Assembly (NCBI GenBank): GCA_020073085.1 | Contig: JAIQFV010000026.1 | Location: 1-64,000, forward strand | DNA from: Terriglobia bacterium | Lineage (GTDB): Bacteria; Acidobacteriota; Terriglobia; JAIQFV01 | DNA length: 64,000 nucleotides | Direction of reading: 5' to 3' | In this document: positions 36,283 to 46,093 of the stretch, one piece after another | Layout of the letters: each line of letters begins with the position of its first letter | Numbering within the stretch: position 1 is the stretch's first letter | The notes under the pieces: generated by a model | Seen by the model: the letters and a program-made list of their open reading frames with translations, nothing else | The model's database searches: none | Told to the model about the DNA's origin: nothing | Translations under genes and position numbers: made by a program

Positions 36283-36560
36283 GCGGCGACGTGACGGCGT
36301 GCCCCCCTCGTGATGGCTTTTCCTGGTTCGGGAGGGATTCTGGATGGATTTTCGAGCCCCATTGCATCAGCTCATTTTGATCTGTCCCGGAGCGTATATT
36401 GGAGGCGTTCCCTTTCACACTGAGGCGTGGAAGCTAACCGGCCAATCGCGATGAAGATATAATGTTCTATGAAGTCGGGTCTCGACACATGCTAGAACTA
36501 CGCCCTGATCAAAAGAAATCTTTCAAACCGCCATCGAGGAGATGCTGATTGGAAGCCTCA

Positions 36561-36878
36561 ATGACTACCACGGCATTCACGCTGGATGGCTTCCGGATCA
36601 CGAAGACGCTGGGGGTGGTCCGGGGAATCACGGTCCGGTCAAGGTCCATTTTCGGGACGATAGGGGGCTCCCTGCAGACGCTCTTCGGGGGCAATATCAC
36701 CCTCTTCACCGAGTTGTGTGAGAAGACGCGGGCCGAAGCTTTTGACATGATGGTCTCCCACGCGGAACAACTCGGCGCCAATGCCGTGGTTGGGATACGG
36801 TACGATGCCACCGAAATGCTGCAAGGCGTGACCGAGGTGTTGTGTTATGGAACAGCCGTTACCGTGCGGCCCGAATAG
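36561..36878 (+). CDS. YbjQ/UPF0145 family protein
   Basis: The 105-residue protein matches the YbjQ (DUF74) family: [66 protein letters not shown] is the diagnostic run. These small cytosolic proteins form pentamers and are called putative heavy-metal-binding, though the function is not established. I prefer ATG at 36561; a TTG four codons earlier (36549) is also in frame. Confidence 0.9.
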   Translation: MTTTAFTLDGFRITKTLGVVRGITVRSRSIFGTIGGSLQTLFGGNITLFTELCEKTRAEAFDMMVSHAEQLGANAVVGIRYDATEMLQGVTEVLCYGTAVTVRPE

Positions 36879-36966
36879 TAGTAACGATTTTAATCGTTAT
36901 TGTGACCATTGCTTGGATCCCGGCACCTCATCAAGATCGTGAGGACCGGGAGAGGAGGCGGCGATC

Positions 36967-37194
36967 ATGAAACTGTTAAAATCATTTCTCTTCATTATCC
37001 TCTCGATAGTGCTCTCTGTTTCAGTTCTGAATGGGAAGGCGGAATTTACCAAGAAGGAGGGCAAGCCCTGCAATTATTGTCATACCAAGGGCCGGGAATT
37101 GAATGAGGTGGGCAGATGCTATGAGAAAACCAAGAATCTGGCAGACTGTAAGACTCCGGAGCCCAAACCAATAAAGGAACCCAAGCCCAGCTAA
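36967..37194 (+). CDS. Small exported protein with one CxxCH haem-binding motif
   Basis: The 75-residue protein has a signal peptide (MKLLKSFLFIILSIVLSVSVLNGKA) and a single CNYCH motif (Cys38-His42) in the sequence KEGKPCNYCHTKGRELNEVGRCYEKT. It is probably a tiny periplasmic mono-haem cytochrome c. A remaining Cys pair (RCYEKTKNLADC) could form a disulfide. The tail is Pro/Lys-rich (EPKPIKEPKPS). The start follows GAGAGGAGGCGGCGATC. Its partner is not obvious. Confidence 0.75.
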   Translation: MKLLKSFLFIILSIVLSVSVLNGKAEFTKKEGKPCNYCHTKGRELNEVGRCYEKTKNLADCKTPEPKPIKEPKPS

Positions 37195-37293
37195 CCGGAT
37201 GACGAGCCCAGTTGTGAGCATGATATCCTCTGCCGAATGCCCGGCATGAGGCGAGAGTGGAATCTGACCTGTGGAAGGTGACCCTGGGAGACC

Positions 37294-37986
37294 ATGATGG
37301 ACAAAAAGAGATTGCTCGTTGTTGACGAAGAGCCACAAATCGTAGAGTCCCTGCTGAAGACCTTCGCTCCGCAATACGAGGTGTTGGTCGCGAGATCCGG
37401 AGAGGAGGCCATCCGCAGGGCCGTCCTCGACCACCCGAACTGCATCCTGCTCGATGTCATGATGCCTCAACTGGGTGGTTTCATGTTATGCGAGATCCTC
37501 AAATCCGTTAAGCAGACGAAGTTGATTCCCATCCTATTCATGGGAACAAAGCCCCGACATGAGGTGTGGGCTACTGCCCAGGAATTGGGCGCGCTGGACT
37601 ACCTGGAAAAACCCTTTACCATTGCGAAGATCTCCGATGCCGTGACCTGTGCCATGCAGGTGGCTCCGGTCGAACGCCGCAGGAGTCCTCGGGTCAACAT
37701 GAGGGTGCCTATAACGATTCGAGGGAAGGACCTTCACGGGAACAAAATTGAAGTGGCGGCGGAGACCGTGGACGTCACCCGATACGGCGCCCTGATGAGG
37801 TTGCCGATTCAGATCGCAGTCGGCGAGGAGGTGGAAATCTGCCAGGCGTATCTGCCCGAATCGGGTGATGTCGCCGTTCGCACGATGGCCCGCATTGCCT
37901 GGACTGACGAGGAGGGGGTCATTGGTCCGTTTTGGCATGGTCTCGAGTTTCTGGATCCCTCTTCGCAATGGACCGAATCCAGATAG
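37294..37986 (+). CDS. Response regulator with PilZ output domain
   Basis: The 230-residue cytosolic protein has a receiver domain (about 1-122) with VVDEEPQ, phospho-acceptor Asp in LLDVMMPQLGG, and KPF near its end. A PilZ domain follows, with the c-di-GMP motif RRRSPR (about 129-134) and DVTRYGALM in place of D/NxSxxG. It should bind cyclic di-GMP under control of phosphorylation. The HD-GYP regulator 3 kb upstream could set the level of the same messenger. Confidence 0.9.
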   Translation: MMDKKRLLVVDEEPQIVESLLKTFAPQYEVLVARSGEEAIRRAVLDHPNCILLDVMMPQLGGFMLCEILKSVKQTKLIPILFMGTKPRHEVWATAQELGALDYLEKPFTIAKISDAVTCAMQVAPVERRRSPRVNMRVPITIRGKDLHGNKIEVAAETVDVTRYGALMRLPIQIAVGEEVEICQAYLPESGDVAVRTMARIAWTDEEGVIGPFWHGLEFLDPSSQWTESR

Positions 37987-38155
37987 GCGTCGGGGTCAAT
38001 GACCCCGGGACCGGGGAAACGGACCCTTCCGGTTTCTGGGAACAGGTCGGTGTCCTTTTTTCTCCACGATCTTGTGACAGGCGGGCTCGAACCGAACCGG
38101 AGATTGCTTCCCCGTGGGGACCCGGGGAAACAGCCGGAGACGCCTCCGTACGATA

Positions 38156-38473
38156 ATGACGCTCGATGAAACACTTGTTTCGGTGTGGCGACAGTCGCTC
38201 GACGAGAAGAAACCCGCAGTCTCGCTGGAGAAGGATTCCAACCCGGTCAGAATGTTTCGTTCAAAAAAACTCCGGAGCGTCGAGTTCAATTTTGGGCCGT
38301 TTCAGCTTGTCGGCATCGAACAAAACCCCGCCACAGGATCCCGCTGGGCGGAACTCGCCCGGGCCGGAAACCGGATCATGCAGTTTCGATGTCAAGGCCG
38401 CTATGTGGCCAATGTATGCGAAGGCAAGGTGTTTCGTTATCCGGCCTGGAAGGGCTTGAAACTCCCTGAGTGA
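38156..38473 (+). CDS. Conserved-looking hypothetical protein, PilZ-adjacent
   Basis: The 105-residue soluble protein begins MTLDETLVSVWRQSLDEKKPAVSLEKDSNPVRMFRSKKLRSVEFNFG. I do not recognise its family. The composition is ordinary for a globular protein and it has one Cys pair (FRCQGRYVANVCEG). The start is uncertain; the frame is open 14 codons further upstream. It follows the PilZ regulator by 170 bp on the same strand. Confidence 0.55.
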   Translation: MTLDETLVSVWRQSLDEKKPAVSLEKDSNPVRMFRSKKLRSVEFNFGPFQLVGIEQNPATGSRWAELARAGNRIMQFRCQGRYVANVCEGKVFRYPAWKGLKLPE

Positions 38474-38853
38474 CCAACCCACTCGGCCCCGATCCCGCGC
38501 CCCTGCCGACAAATCCCCAACAATTTCATCCCGGAGCCAACGCTGACCTTTTGTCCCAGAAATCCGTTTCCAGGGCATATGCAGATCCCCGCTTCAAGGA
38601 CGCCTTAGGCGGTTCCAATCCTCTGGTTGGATCTTGCCACAAACCTCGTCTTGTGAGATGATTCACATGCTTTCGATCTATGATTTACTGGCGGGTTGCA
38701 CGGTTCAACTCAATGGGGGGTGCCCCATCCCAATGGGTCTCTTCCCTTTCGTTGGTTCACATCACTCCCTTAACTGATTTCTTTCCTTGATTCCTTCTTA
38801 AGTTCAATGGTTTCCAACAATGGCATCTCGGACATGCACATGGAGGCAAACTT
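38474..38853. other. Intergenic region
   Basis: No gene, RNA or repeat could be supported in this 380-bp stretch. Confidence 0.4.
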
Positions 38854-39936
38854 ATGCGACCGTGGAAAATTTTGATGGGTCTAATTCTATTGTGTGGAGT
38901 GTCATTCGGTCAGAACTTCTCGCCGCAAAGGGATATTGTGTTTGGACAGGTGGCCGCGGGCGGGGACTACGAAACGGTCATCACGCTGACCAATCGGGGG
39001 ACGCAGACCTACGATGGAACCATGAAGTTCTATCAAGGAGAGGGCAAGAATTGGAATCCCGCTGTGAATGGAACGCCAATCACTGACGGGAAGATACCGG
39101 TGTCGATCGCTGCAGGTGCCACAGTCACCTATCATGTGACTGGCTCCAGCCTTTCAGCCGGGTTTGCATGCATCATGGCGTCCGGGCAGGCTCAAACTAA
39201 CTTTGTCGAAGGAAACCTCACCTACTTGATTCGATCGGGAGCCACTCTAATGGACAGCGTCGGGGTTTCGCCTTCCACGGAGTTCTACCTGTCGGCCATT
39301 CCATTTGAAGACTTCTCTTCGATTGCGCTTGCCCTTGCAAACGGAGACAACACAAACAAGACGGCAAGGGTGACTTTGACATTGTACTCAGAGACTAATG
39401 CAAACTTGGGTTCGAAGGATCTGTCCCTCGGGCCGTCCTGGCATACGCCTCAGTTCTTGTCCGAGTTCTTTAAGAATGTGCAGTTAACCAAAGGGCGTAT
39501 TGAGATAGTGTCCGACATTCCGATTTTCGGGACTGCCCTGACTCTGTTGTCCGGCCAATTCTCTTCCCTCCCCCTGCTGCCGTCTCAGCGCGCCTATACC
39601 TTTTCGGCCAACGCTCCGGGCGGAGAAAACTTTGCTGGCGATGCGAGCATTTGGGCTGAAGGCCCCTTCGTCAAGGGCTATATACGCGTAACCAATTACA
39701 ACGGAGCGTCCATGACCGCGGCGCCCTATCTCCTCTACGGGCGCCTTGTTAACGGGACGTTGATGTTATTCACCTGGGCGAATACGGCCCCCTACGTCTA
39801 CCAAGAGGGGACGATGTATCTGAAGATCGATAATTTCTCTTTTGCCACTAATTCCTACACGGCTGACTGGATTGCGACCTCAGTCCCTGACGTGCAAAGC
39901 GATCGGGGGCGGATTACACTGACTCGGGTGCACTGA
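38854..39936 (+). CDS. Secreted beta-rich protein of unknown function
   Basis: The 360-residue protein has a signal peptide (MRPWKILMGLILLCGVSFGQ). It opens with an Ig-like segment of the kind found in choice-of-anchor or ASPM/Hydin-type repeats (RDIVFGQVAAGGDYETVITLTNRGTQTYDGTMKFY). Later parts alternate short beta strands and Gly/Ser/Thr turns. There is no catalytic motif or membrane anchor. It is probably periplasmic or surface-exposed, with unknown role. It stands alone, and the following 460 bp hold only palindromes. Confidence 0.75.
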   Translation: MRPWKILMGLILLCGVSFGQNFSPQRDIVFGQVAAGGDYETVITLTNRGTQTYDGTMKFYQGEGKNWNPAVNGTPITDGKIPVSIAAGATVTYHVTGSSLSAGFACIMASGQAQTNFVEGNLTYLIRSGATLMDSVGVSPSTEFYLSAIPFEDFSSIALALANGDNTNKTARVTLTLYSETNANLGSKDLSLGPSWHTPQFLSEFFKNVQLTKGRIEIVSDIPIFGTALTLLSGQFSSLPLLPSQRAYTFSANAPGGENFAGDASIWAEGPFVKGYIRVTNYNGASMTAAPYLLYGRLVNGTLMLFTWANTAPYVYQEGTMYLKIDNFSFATNSYTADWIATSVPDVQSDRGRITLTRVH

Positions 39937-40400
39937 AACGCGTTGTGGCGGATGTCGAGATGCCATCGCAGGCATGCATCGACCCCATGCCTGCGGCCCC
40001 CGGGTCAAAGCGGCCCCCCCTAGCCTCTTGCTTACCGCCGTCGTGACGAATTCATTCGTCATCCTTATCGGGATAGTACGCATAGGAAAGGCTGCTGGAT
40101 GCCAGGCCGCCGAGAATTCTAGACCAATTGAAAGCGCGTCCGCCCTTGTCTGACCGAGTAACAAAGAGGCGCGTGATGGAGTAGCCCAGTCGGTTCGAGG
40201 GCGATCCCTCAGCCTTGCGGAAGTAGCGAGGGTCTTGGTGAAGGAGGCAAGGATCACTCCAGAAATCCGGGGTATCGTCTCAAAAGCAAATCATGTCGTT
40301 GTGGTGTTCTAAAGCTTTCAGCTTTCGGAATAGCCCTCCAGGCACACTATCCCCCCGCAGGCCTGCATGACAAATGCCCTCGGGCAGCAGATCTTCCGTC
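39937..40400. other. Intergenic region with small palindromes
   Basis: There is no gene. It contains CGCAGGCATG (from 39967) with its complement CATGCCTGCG about 9 bp later, and TGACGAAT/ATTCGTCA (40044-40061) around TC. The first could form a hairpin after the secreted-protein gene, but lacks a T-tract. Confidence 0.45.
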
Positions 40401-41411
40401 TTACTTGGCAGCAGTCTTCTTGGGCATGACGGTCACCGTCACCGGTGCCTGCAGCGTGAAGTCAAGTGCTGTCTCCGAGGGCACCTTCACCTGCTTACCG
40501 CGAGTCGCCAATTGGACTCCTGTTGCGGTGCCGCCCCCAACAGCTGCCCCAATAGCCGCGCCTTTGCCGCCGCCCGCAATCGCACCCACCGCTGTCCCGA
40601 CGGCCGCGCCGATCCCCACTCTCGTGGCGGTTTGCTTTCCACGCCCCTCACCCTTCGACTGGTATGAACTGCTCACCATCGGATAGGTCTCGCCATGAAG
40701 CTCCATCTTAAGGAGCTGCAACTCGAGTTCGCTCGAGCCGCTGATATGTCCCGCCGTCTTTACGTTGGCCAATTTTACAAAAATGGTGGTGTTTCTTGGA
40801 ACCACCGTGTGACCCTTTAATGAAATTGGAGCATCCGTTGACGCCCGGAACACCTCTCCCGCCTGATTCCTGGAGGAGTCGATTGAATCGACCATCCGGA
40901 TTGACATACGCGTCCCCGACGGGATCTCATAATGCACGGGCTGAGGCTCTGGCGGTGGAGCAGGAGCAGTAGCAGGAGCAGGAGCTGAAGATGTTGCGTT
41001 CGCTGGCGCTGGAGACGTCGCGGCTGATGAGGCCGCAGATTCTCTCCTCGCTGGAGCGGCCGGTTTGGCCGCCGCACCCGGTGAACTTGGAGATTCGGGC
41101 TGAGCTTCTGCCTGGGCCATCTGCCCTCCAGCAACCCTAATCTGATCGTTCACTTTCCTTACACCGGGGGCAGCACTGGCAAGTTTGAACGCTTTCAACT
41201 GAACATCGGCACTGGGAACCTCGCCGCTTAGCGTTACCTCCCCATCCTTTACGACAACATCAATGTTGGCTGCCTTCAGGTCCGGATCGGAGAACATTTT
41301 TGACTTGATATCGGTGGCAATGGTCTTATCGCTGTTCAACATGGAGCACTCTGCGACGATCAATGTCGACGCGATGAGAACCAAAACTAACAAAATCCTG
41401 TTTCTTCGCAT
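40401..41411 (-). CDS. BON-domain protein with glycine-zipper C-terminus, exported
   Basis: The 336-residue protein starts at ATG 41411 after GGAGGGAACG. It has a lipoprotein-like signal (ILLVLVLIASTLIVAEC) and a BON domain (IATDIKSKMFSDPDLKAANIDVVVKDGEVTLSGEVPSADVQLKAFKLASAAPGVRKVNDQI, about 35-95). A Pro/Ala-rich linker and a beta-rich domain follow. The last part has a glycine zipper (AAVGTAVGAIAGGGKGAAIGAAVGGGTATG, about 265-300). BON domains bind membranes or peptidoglycan-associated partners. It is likely an envelope-stress or surface protein. Confidence 0.87.
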   Translation of the reverse strand: MRRNRILLVLVLIASTLIVAECSMLNSDKTIATDIKSKMFSDPDLKAANIDVVVKDGEVTLSGEVPSADVQLKAFKLASAAPGVRKVNDQIRVAGGQMAQAEAQPESPSSPGAAAKPAAPARRESAASSAATSPAPANATSSAPAPATAPAPPPEPQPVHYEIPSGTRMSIRMVDSIDSSRNQAGEVFRASTDAPISLKGHTVVPRNTTIFVKLANVKTAGHISGSSELELQLLKMELHGETYPMVSSSYQSKGEGRGKQTATRVGIGAAVGTAVGAIAGGGKGAAIGAAVGGGTATGVQLATRGKQVKVPSETALDFTLQAPVTVTVMPKKTAAK

Positions 41412-42148
41412 CGTTCCCTCCTGTTGTTGGATGGCCGAGTCCCTATTACCCCACATGTCCGGAGGATCCGGCGTTTAAGCTGGTCCTCGTGATTTTCCCT
41501 CCTGCCTCGGAGGCTCTTTACTATGGTTCCTGATAGTGTCTCTCCAACTATGGATGAGATACCAGCAAAAAAAGATGGAGAGTAATGAAATGAGCCGGAT
41601 ATCCTGCCGCGGATTCGTCCTGGATTCCACTGCCATCTCCCCTCAAATCAAACTCCCTCCTACCCCGGGTTAAGGTTTCAGAGGCTCAACCCCCGAAGGC
41701 TGTGAAACGTGGTGTGCCGCCTCGAGCAGCCTCAGAATATAATTCTTGAACTTACGAGGTCGGCAATAATAGAATCTGAGGGAGGCCAACCACTGTTTGT
41801 CATTGTTACTGGACCTCATCCGACGTATTGACTCCTGAGTCCCTGGCCCTGAAATAACGGGCCGACCTCAGGCGGGAAAGCAAGGAGGCGCCCATGTCAA
41901 AACGCCGGAAATAGCATGCCTTCCTTCTTACCTTCGACGTGTTCGCCGGATGCCCTTGATGCGTCCGGCAACCGTACGCCTCCAAATCCGTTATGCCGGT
42001 TCAAAGTGGGCAGCAAGCGTAGGGTGACTTTAAAGGTTCGCGACTGAGTATTACGGTTCCATCCGTACACCGCTTGTTGCGCCTGGAACACAGCAGGCCG
42101 TGACATAGGTCATTTCGATTTGTCGCTCCCACAAATAACGTTGGTGTT
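41412..42148. other. Divergent intergenic region upstream of the respiratory operon
   Basis: This 737-bp stretch has no gene I can support. The one site worth noting is TGACATAGGTCA (42101-42112), a TGAC-N4-GTCA palindrome 37 bp before the first operon gene, in the right place for a regulator. No -35/-10 pair was convincing. Confidence 0.45.
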
Positions 42149-44074
42149 GTGAGTCGCTGGAAGCAGGCGAGAAGAGTGGACCAACAGCGCTATAAAGTTC
42201 GAGTTGCAGAACCCGGGTACTGGCGAGAACAGATCAAGTGCCAGTATGCTTGTCCTGTGCATACGGATGCCCGGGGATACGTTCGAGCTATCGCGGCCGG
42301 CGACTATGAAAAAGCCTACCTGATTGCCCGCGGGCCGAATCCGTTGGCCTCGCTCTGTGGGCGCATCTGTGGTGCTCCATGCGAAGCAGCTTGTCGCCGG
42401 GGCACCATCGATCAGCCGATTTCCATCCGCGCCCTCAAAGGCTTCGTCTGCGAGAAGTTCGGGTGTGATTCCCGCCGTGATCCCGGCAGTGAACTATTCC
42501 CCTACCTGAAGGAGAAGAACGAAACTCGCCAGTGTGACGATATCGACGAGCTCAGCCACTTGCTCGATTTTATCGGCAAATCCGATTTCCCCAAGCCCGA
42601 AGGAGAACGAATCGCGATCATCGGGTCGGGACCGGCGGGCTTGGCAGCCGGACACGATCTTGCCCTGATGGGCTTCCGTCCTACGGTCTTTGAAATGGAT
42701 CCGCAACCGGCGGGCATGCTTTACACCGGAGTCCCTGGCTACCGCCTGCCGCGTGAACTCATCCGCGCGGAGGTCAAAGTGATCCAGTCCCTGGGTGCCG
42801 ACATCCGTTGCAGCACTCAGGTCGGCAAAGACATCAGCTTTCCGGAGCTTCGGCGTGAGTTTGCCGCGATCATCATCGCCTGCGGCGCCAAACGGTCGCG
42901 ACTGCTGCCTATTCCCAACGCCGATGCAATCGGGGTGATGGGCGGGGTTGATTTCCTGCGCGACGTTTCACTAGGCAAAAAGGTGGAACTCGGCCAGCGC
43001 GTGGTCGTCATTGGAGGCGGCAACGTCGCTTATGACGTCGCCCGCACGGTGCTGCGCCAGGAAGAATACGACGTGTCACGCACGGCCGCTCGAATGACCG
43101 GGGTCCGGCAAGTCAACCTGGTCTGCCTCGAGTCGCTTGAGGAGATGCCTGCAGACACCGTCGAAATTCTTGAAGGCCAGGAAGAGGGTGTAACGCGTCA
43201 CAACAGTTGGGGGCCCCGTGAGGTCCTGGTGCACGAGAGGGACGGCCAGAAGTTCGTGCGTGGCGTGAAGTTCGCGCGTTGTACCCGGGTATACGACGAG
43301 AACAAGCGATTTGCCCCTAAGTTTGATGAGTCCGTCACCATCGAGATCGAGGGAGATACGGTCCTGCTTTCCGTCGGGCAGTCGGCCGATCTGAGCTTCA
43401 TCGATCCGCAGAGCGATGGGATCGAGATGCGCTCGCCGCAACAGATTGTCAATGACCCCGAGACCGGCACGACTTCCGCACCGGGAGTTTTCATTGCCGG
43501 GGACATCGCTTATGGGCCGCGGCTGATGATCCACGCCATTGCCAGCGGGAAGCAGGCAGCGCGTTCGGTTTATCGTTTCCTGCAAGGCAGTGAAATAGCT
43601 CCCGAGGAGGTGCAGTTCCATTTCCCCATCGAGCGCTATCACCGGGAGAAACACTATGAGGGCCGCTCGCGTCTGCACATTCCGACCCTTTCTCCGGAAG
43701 AACGTCTGAAGAGCCCGGGCGCCTTGGTCGAGATTGGCTACAACGAAAAGCAGGCGCAGGCGGAAGCTGGACGGTGCCTCGACTGCGGCATCAACACTAT
43801 CTTTGATGGTGAGCGCTGCATTTTATGCGGCGGCTGCGTCGATGTTTGTCCGACCGTGTGCCTGAAACTGGTGAGCTTCGATCGGCTGGCAGTTTCGCCT
43901 GAACTCGAAACGGCAACGCGCGAATTAGACCTCAATCCCTCCGACCTCTCAGCCATTCTGAAAGACGAGGACCGCTGCATCCGGTGTGGTCTGTGCGCCG
44001 AACGTTGTCCCACTGCCGCTATCACCATGGAACAGTTCAGTTTCGCCAAGGAGTGGAAACCATGTCCCGTCTAG
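42149..44074 (+). CDS. FAD-dependent NAD(P) oxidoreductase with Fe-S domains (GltD-like)
   Basis: The 641-residue soluble protein starts at GTG 42149. The N-terminal region has the GltD/dihydropyrimidine-dehydrogenase cysteine set ([10 protein letters not shown]...[16 protein letters not shown], about 31-90) for 4Fe-4S. FAD binding is at [21 protein letters not shown] and NAD(P) binding at [18 protein letters not shown]. The C-terminus holds two ferredoxin motifs, [12 protein letters not shown] and [12 protein letters not shown], plus CLDCG. It lacks membrane segments. It overlaps the Rieske gene by 13 bp and so is coupled to a bc-type complex, a pairing known for the NAD(P)-oxidoreductase-containing Rieske/cytochrome b complexes of anammox bacteria. 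It probably shuttles electrons between NAD(P)H or ferredoxin and that complex on the cytoplasmic side. Confidence 0.88.
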   Translation: MSRWKQARRVDQQRYKVRVAEPGYWREQIKCQYACPVHTDARGYVRAIAAGDYEKAYLIARGPNPLASLCGRICGAPCEAACRRGTIDQPISIRALKGFVCEKFGCDSRRDPGSELFPYLKEKNETRQCDDIDELSHLLDFIGKSDFPKPEGERIAIIGSGPAGLAAGHDLALMGFRPTVFEMDPQPAGMLYTGVPGYRLPRELIRAEVKVIQSLGADIRCSTQVGKDISFPELRREFAAIIIACGAKRSRLLPIPNADAIGVMGGVDFLRDVSLGKKVELGQRVVVIGGGNVAYDVARTVLRQEEYDVSRTAARMTGVRQVNLVCLESLEEMPADTVEILEGQEEGVTRHNSWGPREVLVHERDGQKFVRGVKFARCTRVYDENKRFAPKFDESVTIEIEGDTVLLSVGQSADLSFIDPQSDGIEMRSPQQIVNDPETGTTSAPGVFIAGDIAYGPRLMIHAIASGKQAARSVYRFLQGSEIAPEEVQFHFPIERYHREKHYEGRSRLHIPTLSPEERLKSPGALVEIGYNEKQAQAEAGRCLDCGINTIFDGERCILCGGCVDVCPTVCLKLVSFDRLAVSPELETATRELDLNPSDLSAILKDEDRCIRCGLCAERCPTAAITMEQFSFAKEWKPCPV

Positions 44075-44526
44075 ATCCGCCCCGAATCAATCGGCGGAGT
44101 TTTCTGAGTCTCGCGTCGATGGGAAGTTTCTTTGCCGCGCTGGGCACAGCGGCGGCCGGAATGTTCCGTCTGCCCAACCCCGCGGTGTTGCCGGGCCCGG
44201 TTCGCCGTTTCAAGCTCGGCCCGCCGGAGCAGTTTGCTGCCGGAAGTGAGACTGCCCTCGCCGAGCAGGGTCTCGTGCTGTTCCGCGACGACGAAGGGTT
44301 CTATGCGATTTCGAGCACCTGTACGCACCTGGGCTGCACCGTGGCGCGGTCCCAGGATGGGTTCGCCTGCCCCTGCCATGGCTCGCGTTTCGACAGTAAA
44401 GGCAGCGTCATCGGTGGACCCGCGCCACGTCCGCTGCCCTGGCTCGAGGTCAGCCGCGCCGCCAACGGTGACTTGATCGTGAATGCAGACTCTGAGGTTC
44501 CGGAGGGCACGCGTTACCGCGTGTAG
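44062..44526 (+). CDS. Rieske [2Fe-2S] protein of a cytochrome bc-type complex
   Basis: The 154-residue protein begins with a twin-arginine-type anchor ([25 protein letters not shown]). It carries both Rieske boxes: CTHLGC (about 92-97) and CPCHGS (about 110-115), in which two Cys and two His hold the cluster and the other Cys pair forms a disulfide. It accepts electrons from quinol at the outer face. The ATG at 44062 lies inside the end of the preceding gene, and cytochrome b begins 11 bp downstream. Confidence 0.95.
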   Translation: MSRLDPPRINRRSFLSLASMGSFFAALGTAAAGMFRLPNPAVLPGPVRRFKLGPPEQFAAGSETALAEQGLVLFRDDEGFYAISSTCTHLGCTVARSQDGFACPCHGSRFDSKGSVIGGPAPRPLPWLEVSRAANGDLIVNADSEVPEGTRYRV

Positions 44527-44536
44527 GAGCGAAACC

Positions 44537-46078
44537 ATGGAAGAAACGGCCACTCAGGAATTTCTGAATAACCTGCGGACGCTTCCCCAAAGCGTGAAAG
44601 ATGCCTGCTTCCGCTTGGGGAAGACGCCCGAATCGGAGCGGGAGGAGTCGCAGGCCACATTCCACAACCTCTTTCTGCATATCCACAGCGTCCGCGTTCA
44701 CCTGCGCACCCTCAGCCCCACGCTCACCTTCGGACTCGGGTTAATGGCAACCGCGAGTTTCGTGATCACCCTCATCACGGGTGTCCTGTTAATGGTGTAC
44801 TACAAACCTTCGACCGACTTGGCCTACCAGTCAATCAAAGACATCCACTTTGCGGTCTTCACCGGACGCTTCATTCGCAATATTCATCGCTGGGCCGCCC
44901 AGTTCATGGTGGTGGCGGTCTTGCTGCACATGGCGCGGGTGTTCTTCACGGCAAGCTACAAGAAGCCGCGCGAGTTCAACTGGCTGGTCGGACTGGGACT
45001 GCTGGTCATCACCCTGGCTCTCAGCTTCACCGGGTACCTGCTTCCCTGGGACCAGCTGGCCTACTGGGCCATCACCATCGGTTCCAATATTGCCAACTCG
45101 CCGCGTGAACTCACGGACGCCATCGGCATCACAAAATTCTTCGATCCCGGAGGCTTCCAGAAACGCCTGCTGCTCGGGGCGAACTATGTCGGCCAGGATG
45201 CACTGATTCGTTTTTATGTCTTGCATGTCTTTGTGCTTCCCTTGGCGCTCGTGACCCTGCTCGGCGTCCACTTCTGGCGCATTCGAAAGGATGGGGGCTT
45301 GGCCAAACCCGAAGATCCCATGGGAGGACTCGCCGAATGGGGCGGAGAACGTCGACCCGTTTTTCAGCCCCTGGCCACGAAAACCTATGGCCTCATGGCA
45401 CTGGTGAAGGGCCAGCGGCCGCCGGTAAACCGTGGCCCCGAAAACACGGTGATGAGTTGGCCGCGACTCTTTTGGGCGGAGCTTTCGGTCTTCATGGTCA
45501 CCGTGGCCACGACACTCATCCTGGCATTTTACTCCGACGCGCCGTTGAAGGAACTTGCTAACGCCGCGATCCCGGAGAATCCGGCCAAGGCGCCCTGGTA
45601 CTTCCTCGGAATTCAGGAGCTGGTCTCGTACTCGGCCTTTACGGGCGGTCTGTTGATTCCAGTCATCGTCGTCGTCGGACTGGCGCTGATTCCATTTCTG
45701 GACCGTCGTCCGGGAGGTGAAGGAACGTGGTTCGGGACCAGGAGCGAACGGTCCGTGTTCTGGCAATCCTTTCTCTTTGCTCTGGCCGTGACAGCCGGCA
45801 TGCTTGCATTTACCGTGAATTACGGTTGGTTGCGCAACTGGTTCCCCAACATTCACCAGCTGTGGATCATTGTGATCAACCCCGGCTCTCTGCTCGTCGT
45901 GATTTTTGCCGCCTGGTCAATCCTCATCCTGAAGCGCAAGAACTCAGTGCGCCTCGCGGCTGTCTCTCTGTTCACCTGTTTCCTGGTCGGTTTCATTTTG
46001 CTGACGTATTTTGCGACGGTCCATCGCGGACCCAATTGGCACTTCTATTGGTGGCCCTCGCAGTGGCCAATACACTAG
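44537..46078 (+). CDS. Cytochrome b, fused b6/subunit-IV type
   Basis: The 513-residue protein has about 10-11 membrane segments. The four-helix haem core shows HRWAAQFMVVAVLLHMARVFF (about 120-140) and a later YVLHVFVLPLALVTLLGVHFWRIRKDGG, giving His pairs for two b haems. GYLLPWDQLAYWAITIGSNI is the quinol-site loop. KAPWYFLGIQELVSY is the PEWY-like motif of the C-terminal half, with Pro-Trp instead of Pro-Glu-Trp. It is longer than a canonical cytochrome b because of the C-terminal helices. ATG at 44537 follows AGGAGCGAAACC. It forms the membrane core with the Rieske and cytochrome c genes. Confidence 0.94.
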   Translation: MEETATQEFLNNLRTLPQSVKDACFRLGKTPESEREESQATFHNLFLHIHSVRVHLRTLSPTLTFGLGLMATASFVITLITGVLLMVYYKPSTDLAYQSIKDIHFAVFTGRFIRNIHRWAAQFMVVAVLLHMARVFFTASYKKPREFNWLVGLGLLVITLALSFTGYLLPWDQLAYWAITIGSNIANSPRELTDAIGITKFFDPGGFQKRLLLGANYVGQDALIRFYVLHVFVLPLALVTLLGVHFWRIRKDGGLAKPEDPMGGLAEWGGERRPVFQPLATKTYGLMALVKGQRPPVNRGPENTVMSWPRLFWAELSVFMVTVATTLILAFYSDAPLKELANAAIPENPAKAPWYFLGIQELVSYSAFTGGLLIPVIVVVGLALIPFLDRRPGGEGTWFGTRSERSVFWQSFLFALAVTAGMLAFTVNYGWLRNWFPNIHQLWIIVINPGSLLVVIFAAWSILILKRKNSVRLAAVSLFTCFLVGFILLTYFATVHRGPNWHFYWWPSQWPIH

Positions 46079-46093
46079 GGAGGAGAGAATGCG

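Noticed and set aside
42101-42112. TGACATAGGTCA as an FNR or CRP box
   Set aside because: It does not match TTGAT-N4-ATCAA or TGTGA-N6-TCACA; a palindrome in the right place is all that can be said.
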